From: Rhizobiaceae bacterium
GTDB taxonomy: Bacteria > Pseudomonadota > Alphaproteobacteria > Rhizobiales > Rhizobiaceae
NCBI GenBank assembly: GCA_023953845.1
Contig: JAMLJC010000001.1
Span: 806,001-870,000 of the forward strand
Direction: 5' to 3'
DNA length: 64,000 nucleotides
The notes beneath the pieces were generated by a model. The model was not told the DNA's origin, searched no databases, and saw nothing but the letters and a program-made list of their open reading frames with translations. Position numbers and translations under genes: made by a program. This document shows positions 49,923-59,770 of this stretch, one piece after another (the stretch's first letter is position 1; the number at the start of each line of letters is the position of its first letter).

Positions 49923-50262
49923 GCAGGCGGACGATTCCTTCGAGCTCTACGACCTGCGTGTCGAGGCCGTCATCCCCGATGGCGCGAAGATCTATTGCGG
50001 GGCAAAGCCCGGCGACTATTTCGAGCTGCGCGGCGAGATGCTGCATCTGCCGCCCGGCCAGGGCATCTCGATCTATTCGCTGGCCGCCGCGCTGCCCCTG
50101 CTCGCGGCGAAACAGCGCCCGACGCACAGGAACGACTGGATGACGACGGACGCCGAAATCGCCTGTCCCGATCCGAATTGCGGTTCGCGGCTGAGGATCA
50201 GGCGGCTCGGCCTGCGCCGCTTCAGCCACGCCGAAACCACTGCGGTGCCTTTGGATGATTGA
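49915..50262 (+). CDS. TIGR04076-family small protein
   Basis: A 115-residue cytoplasmic protein. The order of features (YDLRVEAVIPDG, CGAKPGDYFELRGEMLHLPPGQGISIYSLAAALPLLAAKQR, then WMTTDAEIACPDPNCGSRLRIRRL) matches the TIGR04076 family of unknown function. The CPDPNC motif could bind metal or form a disulfide. It is coupled to gntR by the ATGGCTGA overlap and to the next reductase by an 8-base overlap (ATGATTGA), so the three are one translational unit. Confidence 0.78.
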   Translation: MAEQADDSFELYDLRVEAVIPDGAKIYCGAKPGDYFELRGEMLHLPPGQGISIYSLAAALPLLAAKQRPTHRNDWMTTDAEIACPDPNCGSRLRIRRLGLRRFSHAETTAVPLDD

Positions 50263-51313
50263 GATGCAACGCATCGACCTCGCTCCGGACTACGAGATTT
50301 CGCGGGTTATCCGCGGCGGCTGGCAGCTTGCCACGGGGCATGGCGACGTGAAGAGCGACGATCCTATCGCCGACATGGTGGCCTTCGCAGACGCCGGCAT
50401 CACCACGTTCGACTGCGCCGACATCTACACCGGCGTCGAGGAATTGATCGGCCGCTTCCGCCTGCGCTACCGGGACTTGCGTGGCCACGCCGCGCTCGAA
50501 CGGATCAAGGTTCACACGAAATTCGTTCCCGACCTCGATATCCTTCCGAAGATCACGAAGAAATACGTCGCCCGCGGCATCGACGAATCCCTGCGCCGGC
50601 TCAAGATCGAGCGGCTGGACCTCGTGCAGTTCCACTGGTGGGACTATGCCGCGCCGCGCTGGCTCGAGACGGCGCAGTGGCTCGAGGAACTCCGGCAGTC
50701 CGGCAAGATCCATAAGGTGAGCGGTACGAATTTCGACACCGACCACATGGTCGCGATGATCGATGCGGGCGTGCCGCTGACCACCATGCAGGTGCAGTAT
50801 TCGCTGCTCGACGCCCGTCCCGCGAAACGCATGGTGGAGGAAGCCGGGAAGCATGACGTCTGGCTGCTCTGCTACGGCACCGTCGCCGGCGGCTTCCTCG
50901 GCGACAGATGGCTTGGCCGGCGCGAACCGGCAGGCGACTTCGAGAACCGGTCGCTGATAAAATACAAGCTGATCATCGACGACCTCGGCGGCTGGGACCT
51001 GTTCCAGTCGCTCCTGATCACGCTGCGCAAGATCGCCAGCGACCACGACACCGACATCGCCACCATCGCCAGCGCAGCCGTGCTGGCACGGCCTCGCGTC
51101 GCCGGCGTCATCGTCGGTGCGCGCGACCGCTCCCATCTGAACTCCAACCTCGCCATCGCCAGCGTCAGGCTGACCGAGGAAAACCACGCCGAGATCGCCA
51201 GGGCGCTGGCCGACGCGAAGCAACTCGACGGCGACGTCTATTCGCTGGAGCGCGACCGCGAGAACCGGCACGGCGCCATCATGAAATACAACCTCAACAA
51301 AGGAGCTGCCTGA
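50255..51313 (+). CDS. Aldo-keto reductase
   Basis: A 352-residue aldo-keto reductase with the tetrad Asp53, Tyr58 (FDCADIYTG), Lys89 (VHTKF) and His127 (LVQFHWW). The barrel resembles the N-terminal half of the fusion at 44119: both share QFHWW, TNFD, YGT.GGFL..(R/K)WL and KY(K)..(I/F)ID..GGW. This second copy has no Rid domain. Start ATG 50255 is used; ATG 50264 is three codons later. The end has a Lys/Asn-rich tail. It lies 71 bases before livK. Confidence 0.9.
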   Translation: MIEMQRIDLAPDYEISRVIRGGWQLATGHGDVKSDDPIADMVAFADAGITTFDCADIYTGVEELIGRFRLRYRDLRGHAALERIKVHTKFVPDLDILPKITKKYVARGIDESLRRLKIERLDLVQFHWWDYAAPRWLETAQWLEELRQSGKIHKVSGTNFDTDHMVAMIDAGVPLTTMQVQYSLLDARPAKRMVEEAGKHDVWLLCYGTVAGGFLGDRWLGRREPAGDFENRSLIKYKLIIDDLGGWDLFQSLLITLRKIASDHDTDIATIASAAVLARPRVAGVIVGARDRSHLNSNLAIASVRLTEENHAEIARALADAKQLDGDVYSLERDRENRHGAIMKYNLNKGAA

Positions 51314-51384
51314 GTGCCGCGCGGCGCTCGGGGAATATCACTCAAACCGGCCGCAATGACGGCTTTCACAACAGGGGAACGTCA

Positions 51385-52650
51385 ATGAGACACATGCTTC
51401 TTGCCACCACGCTTCTTTCCACGCTCGGCGCCTTCGCGTTGCCTGCGGCGGCACAGAACTGCGACATCACCGTCGGCGTCGTCATGGAGCTGACGGGTCC
51501 CGCGGGCGCCTATGGCCAGGCCGGCGCCAAGTCGGTCGAGATGGCGTTCCGCGACTTCAACGAGGCCGGCGGCGTGGACGGCTGCAAGCTCGTCACCGAC
51601 ACGCGCGACAGCCAGAGCCAGGGCAACGTCGCCGTCGACCAGGCGACACAGCTCGTCAACATCAAGAAGGTGCCGGTCATCATCGGCGGCATCATCTCGT
51701 CGGTGTCGATCCCGATCCTGACTTCGGTCACTGCGCCGGCCGGCGTCGTCCAGGTGTCGCCCGCCTCCTCCTCGCCGACGCTCACCGCGCTCGGACGCGA
51801 GGGGAAGACCAACGGCGTCTTCTTCCGCACCATCACCTCGGATGCCTTGCAGGGTACAGCCGCCGCGAAATACGCGATCGACCAGGGATTGAAGAAGCTC
51901 GCCATCGTCCACGTCAACAACGACTTCGGCGTGAACATGGCGCGCGAATTCGCGGCGGCCTACGAGAAACTCGGCGGCACGATCACATCTACCACGCCTT
52001 ACAACGAGAAACAGTCGAGCTACTCCGCCGAAGCCAGCGCCGCCATGACCGGCGAGCCCGAAGCGCTCTACCTCGTCAGCTATCCGGTCGACGGCGCAAC
52101 GATCGCGCGCGCCTGGATCTCGGGCGGCGGCGCGGCGAAATTCCTTCTGAACGACGGCATGAACGCCGCGGAGTTCATCGATGCCGTCGGCGCGCAATAC
52201 CTCAACGACGCGTTCGGCACCTCGTCGGGCACCGCCAAGACCGCCTCGACCGACTATTTCTACGGCAACTACGAAGCCTTCTCCGGCGGCATCAAGCCGG
52301 ACGCGCCGGCCGCCGACCGCTCCTACGACGCGGGCGCCATCGTCGCGCTTGCCATAGCCAAGGCGGGCAAGGCGGACCCCGCCGCGATCAAGACGGCGAT
52401 CCACGACGTCACGGCGGCCAATGGCGAGCCGATCCACGCCGGCAAGGACGAATTCGCCAAGGCGCTCGCCCTGATCAAGGAAGGCAAGCCCGTCAAATAT
52501 GAAGGCGTCATCGGCCCGATCAGCTTCGACGAATATGGTGACATCACCGGCCCGTTCCGCCTGTGGCGCATCCAGGACGGCAAGGTGACCACGGTCGGCG
52601 AGATGAGCGCCGAGGAGGTCGAGAAGGTCAAGGCCGAGACCGCGAAGTAG
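51385..52650 (+). CDS. livK: Branched-chain-type ABC transporter substrate-binding protein (LivK)
   Basis: A 421-residue periplasmic ligand-binding protein (Peripla_BP_6). The signal peptide is MRHMLLATTLLSTLGAFALP with cleavage after AAA. The mature start NCDITVGVVMELTGPAGAYG and YDAGAIVALAIAKAGKAD are typical. It delivers the ligand to LivHMFG encoded on the opposite strand. The ATG at 51385 has CAGGGGAACG upstream; the earlier in-frame region belongs to the reductase gene in another frame. A clear terminator follows the stop. Confidence 0.92.
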   Translation: MRHMLLATTLLSTLGAFALPAAAQNCDITVGVVMELTGPAGAYGQAGAKSVEMAFRDFNEAGGVDGCKLVTDTRDSQSQGNVAVDQATQLVNIKKVPVIIGGIISSVSIPILTSVTAPAGVVQVSPASSSPTLTALGREGKTNGVFFRTITSDALQGTAAAKYAIDQGLKKLAIVHVNNDFGVNMAREFAAAYEKLGGTITSTTPYNEKQSSYSAEASAAMTGEPEALYLVSYPVDGATIARAWISGGGAAKFLLNDGMNAAEFIDAVGAQYLNDAFGTSSGTAKTASTDYFYGNYEAFSGGIKPDAPAADRSYDAGAIVALAIAKAGKADPAAIKTAIHDVTAANGEPIHAGKDEFAKALALIKEGKPVKYEGVIGPISFDEYGDITGPFRLWRIQDGKVTTVGEMSAEEVEKVKAETAK

Positions 52651-52656
52651 GGCTGC

Positions 52657-52684
52657 CGGGGCGGCGAGAGCCGCCCCGTTTTCC
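52657..52684 (+). terminator. Rho-independent terminator of the livK operon
   Basis: Stem CGGGGCGGC (52657-52665) / GCCGCCCCG (52670-52678) with a GAGA loop, followed by TTTTCC. It lies 6 bases after the livK stop, on the plus strand. Confidence 0.85.
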
Positions 52685-52692
52685 TTGGGCGA

Positions 52693-54072
52693 TCAACGTC
52701 CCTCGACGCTATTGGCCGGATACGGCGTCCGCAGCAGGATGAGGAAGCCAGCCGCCAGAAACAGCACGATGACAGCCATGCCGAGCCGTGGCGAGCCGCT
52801 CGCGGCGGTGACCGTCGCCACCATGAACGGCGCGAGAAAACTGGTCGCCCGGCCCGCCAGCGCGTAGATGCCGAAATAGCGGCCGGCCTCTTCGGGCGTC
52901 ACGCTACGCGCCATGTAGGAGCGCGAGGACGCCTGCACCGGGCCGAAAGCGACGCCGATCAGCACGCCGTAGAGGATGTAGCATTTCTCCGCCGCGGTGC
53001 CGAACAGGCCCCCGCTGTCCTCGATCCCGAGCGGCACCATCCCGAACAGCGTGAAGCCCGGCCCGGTCGAGACGATGCCGATCGTGGCAATGGTCAGCGA
53101 CACAATGGACAGGAGCACGACAGTCTTCGAGCCGAGCGTCGTGTCGAGCCGGCTGGCGACGAGGCAGCCGAAGATCGCCACCACGTTGAGCATGATGCCG
53201 AAAAGCCCGAGTTCGGTGATCGACCAGCCGAACATCAGCGCCGCGAACGTGCCGCCGAGCGCCAGCAGCGCATTCACGCCGTCCTGATATATCATCCGAG
53301 CGACGAGGAAGCGGATGATGCCGCCGCGCTGCCGCGCTTCGAGGATTGTCTCCCGGAGTTCTGACAGGCCGGTCTTTACCGCGCGGGCGATCGGCAGGCC
53401 CTTGCCCTGATCGGGCGTGAACAGGAACATCGGCAGGATGAAGACGAGATACCAGAGCGCGGCCATAGGCCCCGTCGCCCGCGCGTCTTCACCCTGCGCC
53501 GGATCGAGGCCGAACAGCGGGGTGATGCCGAGCAGCGTCTTTCCCGTCTCGGGCGACGCCGAGATGAACAGCAGCACGAAGATCAGCATGATCATGCCGC
53601 CCAGATAGCCTAGCCCCCAGGCGATGTTGGAGATGCGCCCGATCTGCTCCTTCGGCACCAGACGCGGCATCATGGAATCGTTGAAGACGATGGAGAACTC
53701 CGCCGCCACCGACGCCAGCGAGAAGAACGCCAGCACCAGCACCACATTGGAGCCGGGCGCGGCCCACCACAGCGCCGCGATGCAAACGATCTTGAGCACG
53801 GCGAAAGTGCCAATCCACGGCTTTCGCGGTCCCGTCTGGTCGGCGATCGAGCCGAGCATCGGCGACAGGATGGCGATGATGAAGCCCGACGCCGCGATGC
53901 CGTAGCCCCAGGCCGCCTGCCCCGCCGCCGGGTCGGACACCATGCGCGACACGAAATAAGGTCCGAAGACAAAGGTCGTGACGACGGTGAAGAAGGGTTG
54001 CGCCGCCCAGTCGAACAGCATCCAGCCCCAGATGCCGCGCCTCGGCACGGCACCGGATGTCGCAGCGGTCAT
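52693..54072 (-). CDS. MFS transporter, UMF1 (Atg22-like) family
   Basis: A 459-residue membrane protein with about 12 hydrophobic segments. The N-terminal GWMLFDWAAQPFFTVVTTFVFGPYF matches the UMF1/Atg22-like branch of the major facilitator superfamily (W.L.DWA..PF), as do ADQTGPRKPW after segment 3 and ARSVTPEEAGRYFGIYAL. Substrate unknown; fungal relatives export amino acids. The start at 54072 is the first ATG. Its upstream region has a TCAGA-6-TCTGA inverted repeat (54187-54202). It converges on livK. Confidence 0.88.
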   Translation of the reverse strand: MTAATSGAVPRRGIWGWMLFDWAAQPFFTVVTTFVFGPYFVSRMVSDPAAGQAAWGYGIAASGFIIAILSPMLGSIADQTGPRKPWIGTFAVLKIVCIAALWWAAPGSNVVLVLAFFSLASVAAEFSIVFNDSMMPRLVPKEQIGRISNIAWGLGYLGGMIMLIFVLLFISASPETGKTLLGITPLFGLDPAQGEDARATGPMAALWYLVFILPMFLFTPDQGKGLPIARAVKTGLSELRETILEARQRGGIIRFLVARMIYQDGVNALLALGGTFAALMFGWSITELGLFGIMLNVVAIFGCLVASRLDTTLGSKTVVLLSIVSLTIATIGIVSTGPGFTLFGMVPLGIEDSGGLFGTAAEKCYILYGVLIGVAFGPVQASSRSYMARSVTPEEAGRYFGIYALAGRATSFLAPFMVATVTAASGSPRLGMAVIVLFLAAGFLILLRTPYPANSVEGR

Positions 54073-54213
54073 TCGTGCCCCTCGTTCCTGACACCGGTTC
54101 AGCGCATTCTTAAACCGGCTCGCCGTCCCTTTACAGATTTGGTCGCGACGATTTCCCCCGATTGCGGGGACGAAGCGCGAAATGCGTCAGATATATCTCT
54201 GATATGCGCGCTG

Positions 54214-57200
54214 TCACCCTCCCGCCAGATCGCTCATCAGCCCGGCCGCGACCGTCAGGCGGGAAACCGTTATGTCGCCGCCTTCGGTCAGGGCCACGAG
54301 CCGTTCGCGCGCCTTGGCGACACGTTCGCCTCCGGCTGCGAGCCATTCGGCGACGGGCTCCTGTGCCTTCGCATGGCTGGCGAGCGCCTGCACGGCGATG
54401 CCGCGGCGAGCTGCCGCGATCATGTCAAGGGCCCTGTTCAGCGCCAGTCCGTCATAATAGTCCGAGGTCGAGGCATCGTCCGCCGCCGCCTCGATGCGCG
54501 AGATGCGGAACGCGTCGCTGACCGCGAAGAAAGCCTTGCCTGCCTCGGCGAGCGCGGTCGCCGAAACGCCCCTGCCGCTTGCTGCAAGCCTTGCGACCAG
54601 CGCGATGTCCGGGATCAGTTCCGTCACATCCAGCATCGAAAGCCGCTCGGCCAGGGCGTCCGGCACGCCCGCCTTGGCGAAGCCGTGGCGTCGTTCCTCG
54701 ACACGCTCTTTCGTATATTGCGGAAGCATTCCGCCAAGTTTCGGCTCCAGCACCTTGCGGGCCTCTGCGAGCGCCGAGATCTGGTCGCCGATGGCGCCCT
54801 CGCCGCTGCCGTTCTTCAGGTCCCAGGCGGTCGCGCCGTGAAGCAGACGGCCAACCGCGCCGTAGAGATCGAGCTGCACCTGCCCGTCGATCCTGTTGTC
54901 GAGCGCGTCGATCTCGCGATAAAGCGCCGGCAGGCCAAAACCGTCGCGGACGATGGCGAAGGCGCGCACGATGTCGCGCACGGTGCGGCCCGTTGCGTCC
55001 TGAAGCCGGGTGACGAAGGCCGGTCCGCCGCGATTGATGAGGTCGTTGCTGACGACACGGGTGATGATCTCGCGCCGGAGCCGATGGCCGTCGATTTCCG
55101 CCGCGTATTTCTTTTCCATCCTGTCGGGGAAGTAGGACAGGAGGTCCCGTGCGAAATGCGGATCGTCCGGCACGTCGGTGGCGACCATGTCGGAGAACAG
55201 CACGATCTTGGCATAGGCGAGCAGCACGCCGAGTTCGGCGCGGGTCAGCGGCTCCCTGCGCGCTTCCCGCTGCGCGAAGCCGGAGGCCGATGGCAGCGTC
55301 TCGACGGCGCGGTCGAGCAGGCCCCGCTGTTCCATCACCGCGACGAAACGCGCCTGATGGGCGAGATCGGCCATGCCCTGCTTGCGCATGACGGACAGCG
55401 CCAGCGTCTGCTGATAGTTGTTCGCCAGCACCAGTTGCGCGACCTCGTCGGTCATCTCGGCCAAGAGCTTGTTGCGCGCCTCGCGCTTCAACGTGCCTTT
55501 TCGCATGGCCGAAGCCAGCGCGATCTTGATGTTGACCTCGACGTCCGAAGAATTGACGCCGCCCGAATTGTCGATCGCATCGGAATTGCACGCGCCGCCG
55601 AGAAGGCCGAATTCGATGCGCGCCCGCTGCGTGACGCCGAGATTGGCGCCTTCGCCGATCACCTTGGCGCGAACCTCGGCAGCGGTGACGCGGATCGCGT
55701 CATTGGCGCGATCGCCCGCATCCGCGTTCGTCTCGGTGCTGGCGCGCACATAGGTGCCGATCCCGCCGAACCAGAGCAGATCGGCCGGCGCCTTGAGGAT
55801 CGCCTGCATGATCTCGGCCGGCGTCACCGTCGTCCTGTCGATACCGATGGCGGCGGCTGCTTCCGGAGAGAGTTCCACCGATTTCTGCGCGCGGGAGACG
55901 ATGATCCCGCCCGCCGACAGCTTCGATCGGTCGTAGTCCTGCCAGCTCGAACGCGGCAGCGCGAAAAGCCGCTGGCGCTCGGCGAAAGACGCCGCCGCGT
56001 CGGGCGTTGGATCGATGAAGATATCGCGATGGTCGAAGGCTGCCACCAGTCTCGTCTGTTCCGACAAAAGCATGCCGTTGCCGAAGACATCACCCGACAT
56101 GTCGCCGACGCCGACCACGGTAAAAGGCGAAGTCTGGATGTCGCGGTTCATCTCGCGGAAATGCCGCTTCACGGCCTCCCATGCGCCCCGCGCAGTGATC
56201 CCCATCTTCTTGTGGTCGTAGCCGGCCGAACCGCCCGACGCGAAGGCGTCGTCCAGCCAGAAGCCATGGGCCTGGCTGATGGCATTGGCCGTGTCGGAGA
56301 AAGTCGCCGTACCCTTGTCGGCGGCGACGACGAAATATGGATCGTCCGTGTCGCGCCGCACGACATTGGCCGGCGGCAGAACATCGTCTCCGTCGAGATT
56401 GTCCGTCACCGACAGCAGGCTTGAGACGAAATTGATATAGGCTTGCCGACCGGCGTCGAACCAGAGATCGCGCTGCGACGCCGGCGGCAGGCGCTTTGGA
56501 TAGAAGCCTCCCTTGGCGCCCACCGGCACGATGACCGCGTTCTTGACCTGCTGCGCCTTCACCAGACCCAGGACCTCGGTGCGGTAATCCTGCGCCCTGT
56601 CCGACCAGCGAAGGCCGCCGCGCGCCACCGGTCCGAAGCGCAGATGCAGGCCCTCGACCTCCGTGCCGTAGACATAGATTTCCCGCCACGGCCTCGGCTC
56701 CGGCATGCCGTTGACGGCGCGCGGGTCGAGCTTGATCGCCAGCGACACGCCGGCCTTGAGGTCCGGCACGAAATGATTGGTGCGCAGCGACGCATCGAGC
56801 AGGTTGAGATAACGTCGGATGATGGTGTCGTCGTCGAGGCTAGGCACCTCGGCCAGCGCATCGCCGATCTGCGATTTGAGATGCTTGACCGTCACCTCGC
56901 CTTCGCTGCCCCTGGGATCGAAGCGCGCCACGAATATCTGGTGAAGAGCGCGCGCAATGTCGGGATAGCGGTTCAGCGCGGCGGCGATGAAATCCTGGCT
57001 CTGCGGGATGCCCACCTGCTGCAGGTAGCGGCCATAGGCGCGCAGCACCGTGATGTCGCGCGACCTCAGCCCCGCCGTCTGCGCCAGCGCGTTGTAGCTG
57101 TCATTGTCCGCCTCTCCGCGCCAGACCGCGAGGAATACTTCCTCGAACAGCGACCCGCCATCCGTCAGATCGATCGGCTTGCCGTAGGCGCTCTCCAGTT

Positions 57201-58995
57201 CCATGTCGTGTACGAAGACAGGCGCGCCGCCTTCCTCGCCCACTTCGAAGGTACGCTCGCTGATGACGCGGAAGCCGATATTCTCCAGCATGGGAACGCG
57301 TCGCGACAGCGCCACCGGCGCACCATGGTGGTAGATCTTCAGCGCCGCCTGCTCGGCCGGCTGATCGGCGTGGCGATAGTAGTCCACCGCGATCGGATTG
57401 TCGGCGCTGATCGTGGCGATGCGTCCGGCGTCGGACAGCGCTTCGGCAGGCGAGAAGCTGTTGCGGTAGCTTTCCGGGAAAAGCGCGGCGATGCGCTTCA
57501 GATCGGGGCCTGCTCCGCTCTCGACGGCGGCTTGCTGCAGCGCGTCGTCCCAGGTGCGGACGATGTCGCGCACCGCCGCTTCCAGCGCGGCCGGCTCGAC
57601 CTTCGGCGTCTTGCCTCCGGATCGCCCGATAATGAAATGCACGCGCGCCAGCCCGCCCTCCGGGAACGCAGGATAATAGGCAGACAGGCGGCCTTCGAAG
57701 ACCGTCTTGAGATACTGGCCGATCTTCTCGCGAACGATCGAATCGTAGCGGTCGCGCGGCACGAAGACGATCACAGAGACGAACCGGTCGAACTGGTCGA
57801 CGCGCACGAGCACCCGCACGCGCGGCCGCTCGCCGAGCGCCAGAATCGCCTCTGCATGTTTGCGCAGCGTGGCGATATTGATCTGGAAAAGTTCGTCGCG
57901 CGGATAGGATTCCAGCACATTGATCAGCGCCTTGCCGGAATGATCAGACGGATCGAAGCCGGACTTGTGGATCACCGTCTCGACCTTGGAGCGCAGAAAC
58001 GGAATCCGCATCACCGAGCGCGTATAGGCGGTCGAGGTGAACAGGCCGACGACGCGCAGCTCCCCGGCGAGCTTGCCATGCTGGTCGTAGGTCTTGATGC
58101 CGATATAGTCGAGGTAGGCGCGTCGATGGACGACGGACTTGGTGTTCGCCTTGGTGACGATCAGCGGCTCCGGCCCGTGCAGGAACGCGCGGATCTCCGG
58201 CGTGGTGCGCGCGCCTTCCACGTCGCGCCGCAACACCCGCACATTCGGATCCGCGAGCACGCCGAGCCCGTTTGGCTGCGCCTCCAGCGTGCCGCTCTTC
58301 TCGCCGCCGGAATAGGTGAACTCGCGCATACCCAGAAAGGTGAAATTGTCGTCGCGGAGCCATTCCAGAAAGGCGATCGCCTCGTTGACCTCGGCGCGCT
58401 CCAGCGGCACCGGCGCGTAGCGGAAATCGGAGATCGCGCGGTCGAGCCGCGCCAGCATGGGTTTCCAGTCGCGCACGGCCGCCTTGACCTGGACGAGCAG
58501 CGTTTTTAGCCGTTCCTCCAGCAGCCTGACCTCCTCCGCGCCGAGCGGCGGAACATGCACATGGATGACGCTCACCTTGTCGGCTGCGGGATCGCTCTTG
58601 CCCTGGCCGGTCTCGCCGCGCACGGCAGCGACGCCTTTTCCCTCATGCTCGACGACCAGAACGGGGTGCACGACGAGCGCGGGCTCGCCGGCGATATCGG
58701 AAATCTCGCCCATCACCGAATCGAAGAGGAACGGCATGTTGTCGTTGACGACGGTGATCACCGTCATGGGGCGACCGTCGTGCTTCACCGCGTCATCGTT
58801 GGCGATGTCGATCACGGACTCGCCCCGCCGGTGCCGCTTCAGCGCGGCCGATGCAAGCTCTGCCGCCTTGTCGAGCGCCACGCCGCCATAGCCGGCAAGG
58901 TCCTCGGCGGGCGCGCGTGAGAACAGCAGAGCCTTCGTCGCCTCATCCGGCTTTCTCGCGGATGTCGACGCTTCGGCTTTCGCTTTGCTGGCCAT
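54214..58995 (-). CDS. gdh: NAD-specific glutamate dehydrogenase, large type
   Basis: A 1593-residue enzyme of the large (GDH-180) class, which deaminates glutamate to 2-oxoglutarate with NAD. Long regulatory N-terminal regions with ACT-like folds cover about residues 1-700. The catalytic core starts near 785 with GPVARGGLRWSDRAQDYRTE and VKNAVIVPVGAKGGF, where the lysines bind and activate glutamate. The dinucleotide domain has VGVGDMSGDVFGNGML near 960. A C-terminal helical domain completes it. The start at 58995 has GGGGGAGGACCC upstream. No partner gene is needed, since the enzyme is a homo-oligomer. Confidence 0.96.
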   Translation of the reverse strand: MASKAKAEASTSARKPDEATKALLFSRAPAEDLAGYGGVALDKAAELASAALKRHRRGESVIDIANDDAVKHDGRPMTVITVVNDNMPFLFDSVMGEISDIAGEPALVVHPVLVVEHEGKGVAAVRGETGQGKSDPAADKVSVIHVHVPPLGAEEVRLLEERLKTLLVQVKAAVRDWKPMLARLDRAISDFRYAPVPLERAEVNEAIAFLEWLRDDNFTFLGMREFTYSGGEKSGTLEAQPNGLGVLADPNVRVLRRDVEGARTTPEIRAFLHGPEPLIVTKANTKSVVHRRAYLDYIGIKTYDQHGKLAGELRVVGLFTSTAYTRSVMRIPFLRSKVETVIHKSGFDPSDHSGKALINVLESYPRDELFQINIATLRKHAEAILALGERPRVRVLVRVDQFDRFVSVIVFVPRDRYDSIVREKIGQYLKTVFEGRLSAYYPAFPEGGLARVHFIIGRSGGKTPKVEPAALEAAVRDIVRTWDDALQQAAVESGAGPDLKRIAALFPESYRNSFSPAEALSDAGRIATISADNPIAVDYYRHADQPAEQAALKIYHHGAPVALSRRVPMLENIGFRVISERTFEVGEEGGAPVFVHDMELESAYGKPIDLTDGGSLFEEVFLAVWRGEADNDSYNALAQTAGLRSRDITVLRAYGRYLQQVGIPQSQDFIAAALNRYPDIARALHQIFVARFDPRGSEGEVTVKHLKSQIGDALAEVPSLDDDTIIRRYLNLLDASLRTNHFVPDLKAGVSLAIKLDPRAVNGMPEPRPWREIYVYGTEVEGLHLRFGPVARGGLRWSDRAQDYRTEVLGLVKAQQVKNAVIVPVGAKGGFYPKRLPPASQRDLWFDAGRQAYINFVSSLLSVTDNLDGDDVLPPANVVRRDTDDPYFVVAADKGTATFSDTANAISQAHGFWLDDAFASGGSAGYDHKKMGITARGAWEAVKRHFREMNRDIQTSPFTVVGVGDMSGDVFGNGMLLSEQTRLVAAFDHRDIFIDPTPDAAASFAERQRLFALPRSSWQDYDRSKLSAGGIIVSRAQKSVELSPEAAAAIGIDRTTVTPAEIMQAILKAPADLLWFGGIGTYVRASTETNADAGDRANDAIRVTAAEVRAKVIGEGANLGVTQRARIEFGLLGGACNSDAIDNSGGVNSSDVEVNIKIALASAMRKGTLKREARNKLLAEMTDEVAQLVLANNYQQTLALSVMRKQGMADLAHQARFVAVMEQRGLLDRAVETLPSASGFAQREARREPLTRAELGVLLAYAKIVLFSDMVATDVPDDPHFARDLLSYFPDRMEKKYAAEIDGHRLRREIITRVVSNDLINRGGPAFVTRLQDATGRTVRDIVRAFAIVRDGFGLPALYREIDALDNRIDGQVQLDLYGAVGRLLHGATAWDLKNGSGEGAIGDQISALAEARKVLEPKLGGMLPQYTKERVEERRHGFAKAGVPDALAERLSMLDVTELIPDIALVARLAASGRGVSATALAEAGKAFFAVSDAFRISRIEAAADDASTSDYYDGLALNRALDMIAAARRGIAVQALASHAKAQEPVAEWLAAGGERVAKARERLVALTEGGDITVSRLTVAAGLMSDLAGG

Positions 58996-59123
58996 GCTGT
59001 CGGGTCCTCCCCCTGCGCCCCCTGCTTCGCACGCTATCGTAGCAGACGGCGGCTATTTGGCGACTGGTCGAAATCGCTTCCTGCTATGAAAATACAAAGT
59101 TGGATGAAGCGGAGATGACGAAC

Positions 59124-59690
59124 ATGCATGAAGACCGGATTACGACGCTCGATCTGCCGGCGGGCGAGCTCGGTGAGGCCACCAGAGCCTATTTCGACAA
59201 ATGCCGCGAGAAGCTCGGGCTCGTTCCAAACGTTCTTCTGGCATATGCCTTCGACGAGAAGAAGCTGCGCGCCTTCACCGACATGTACAACGACCTGATG
59301 CTGGGAGATTCCGGCCTGTCGAAGCTCGAGCGGGAGATGATCGCGGTTGCCGTCTCGTCCGTCAATCACTGCTACTACTGCCTGACGGCTCATGGCGCGG
59401 CGGTGCGCCAGCTTTCAGGCGATCCGGTACTGGGCGAGATGATGGTGATGAACTATCGCGCCGCGAACCTCCAGCCGAAACAGAAAGCGATGCTGGATTT
59501 CGCCGTCAAGCTGACCGAGACGCCCGACCGGATCGAGGAGGGGGACCGCGAAGCCTTGCGCCAGAACGGCTTCAGCGACCGCGACATATGGGACATCGCG
59601 GCCACGGCTGCATTCTTCAACATGTCGAACCGCGTGGCGGCAGCCGTCGATATGAGGCCGAATCCGGAATATCACGCCATGGCGCGTTGA
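59124..59690 (+). CDS. AhpD/carboxymuconolactone-decarboxylase-like (peroxidase-related) protein
   Basis: A 188-residue AhpD-fold protein. The redox motif Cys-Tyr-Tyr-Cys in SSVNHCYYCLTAHGAAVRQL (about residues 74-93), with the following His, matches uncharacterised peroxidase-related enzymes of the CMD family, which reduce peroxides or act as thiol-disulfide partners. The start is ATG 59124 because GCGGAG lies 9 bases upstream; ATG 59115 directly abuts that GGAG and is less likely. It is divergent from gdh, separated by 128 bases. Confidence 0.88.
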   Translation: MHEDRITTLDLPAGELGEATRAYFDKCREKLGLVPNVLLAYAFDEKKLRAFTDMYNDLMLGDSGLSKLEREMIAVAVSSVNHCYYCLTAHGAAVRQLSGDPVLGEMMVMNYRAANLQPKQKAMLDFAVKLTETPDRIEEGDREALRQNGFSDRDIWDIAATAAFFNMSNRVAAAVDMRPNPEYHAMAR

Positions 59691-59770
59691 CCGAAAGCCG
59701 GATTCAGAACGTCGGAAGGATCGGACGGCAGGCGTCCTTGTCTCGTGACATCGAGACAAAGGAGCAGACC

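Noticed and set aside
53998..56424. An 808-codon frame antisense to glutamate dehydrogenase
   Set aside because: Shadow of a highly conserved gene with Arg-rich translation.
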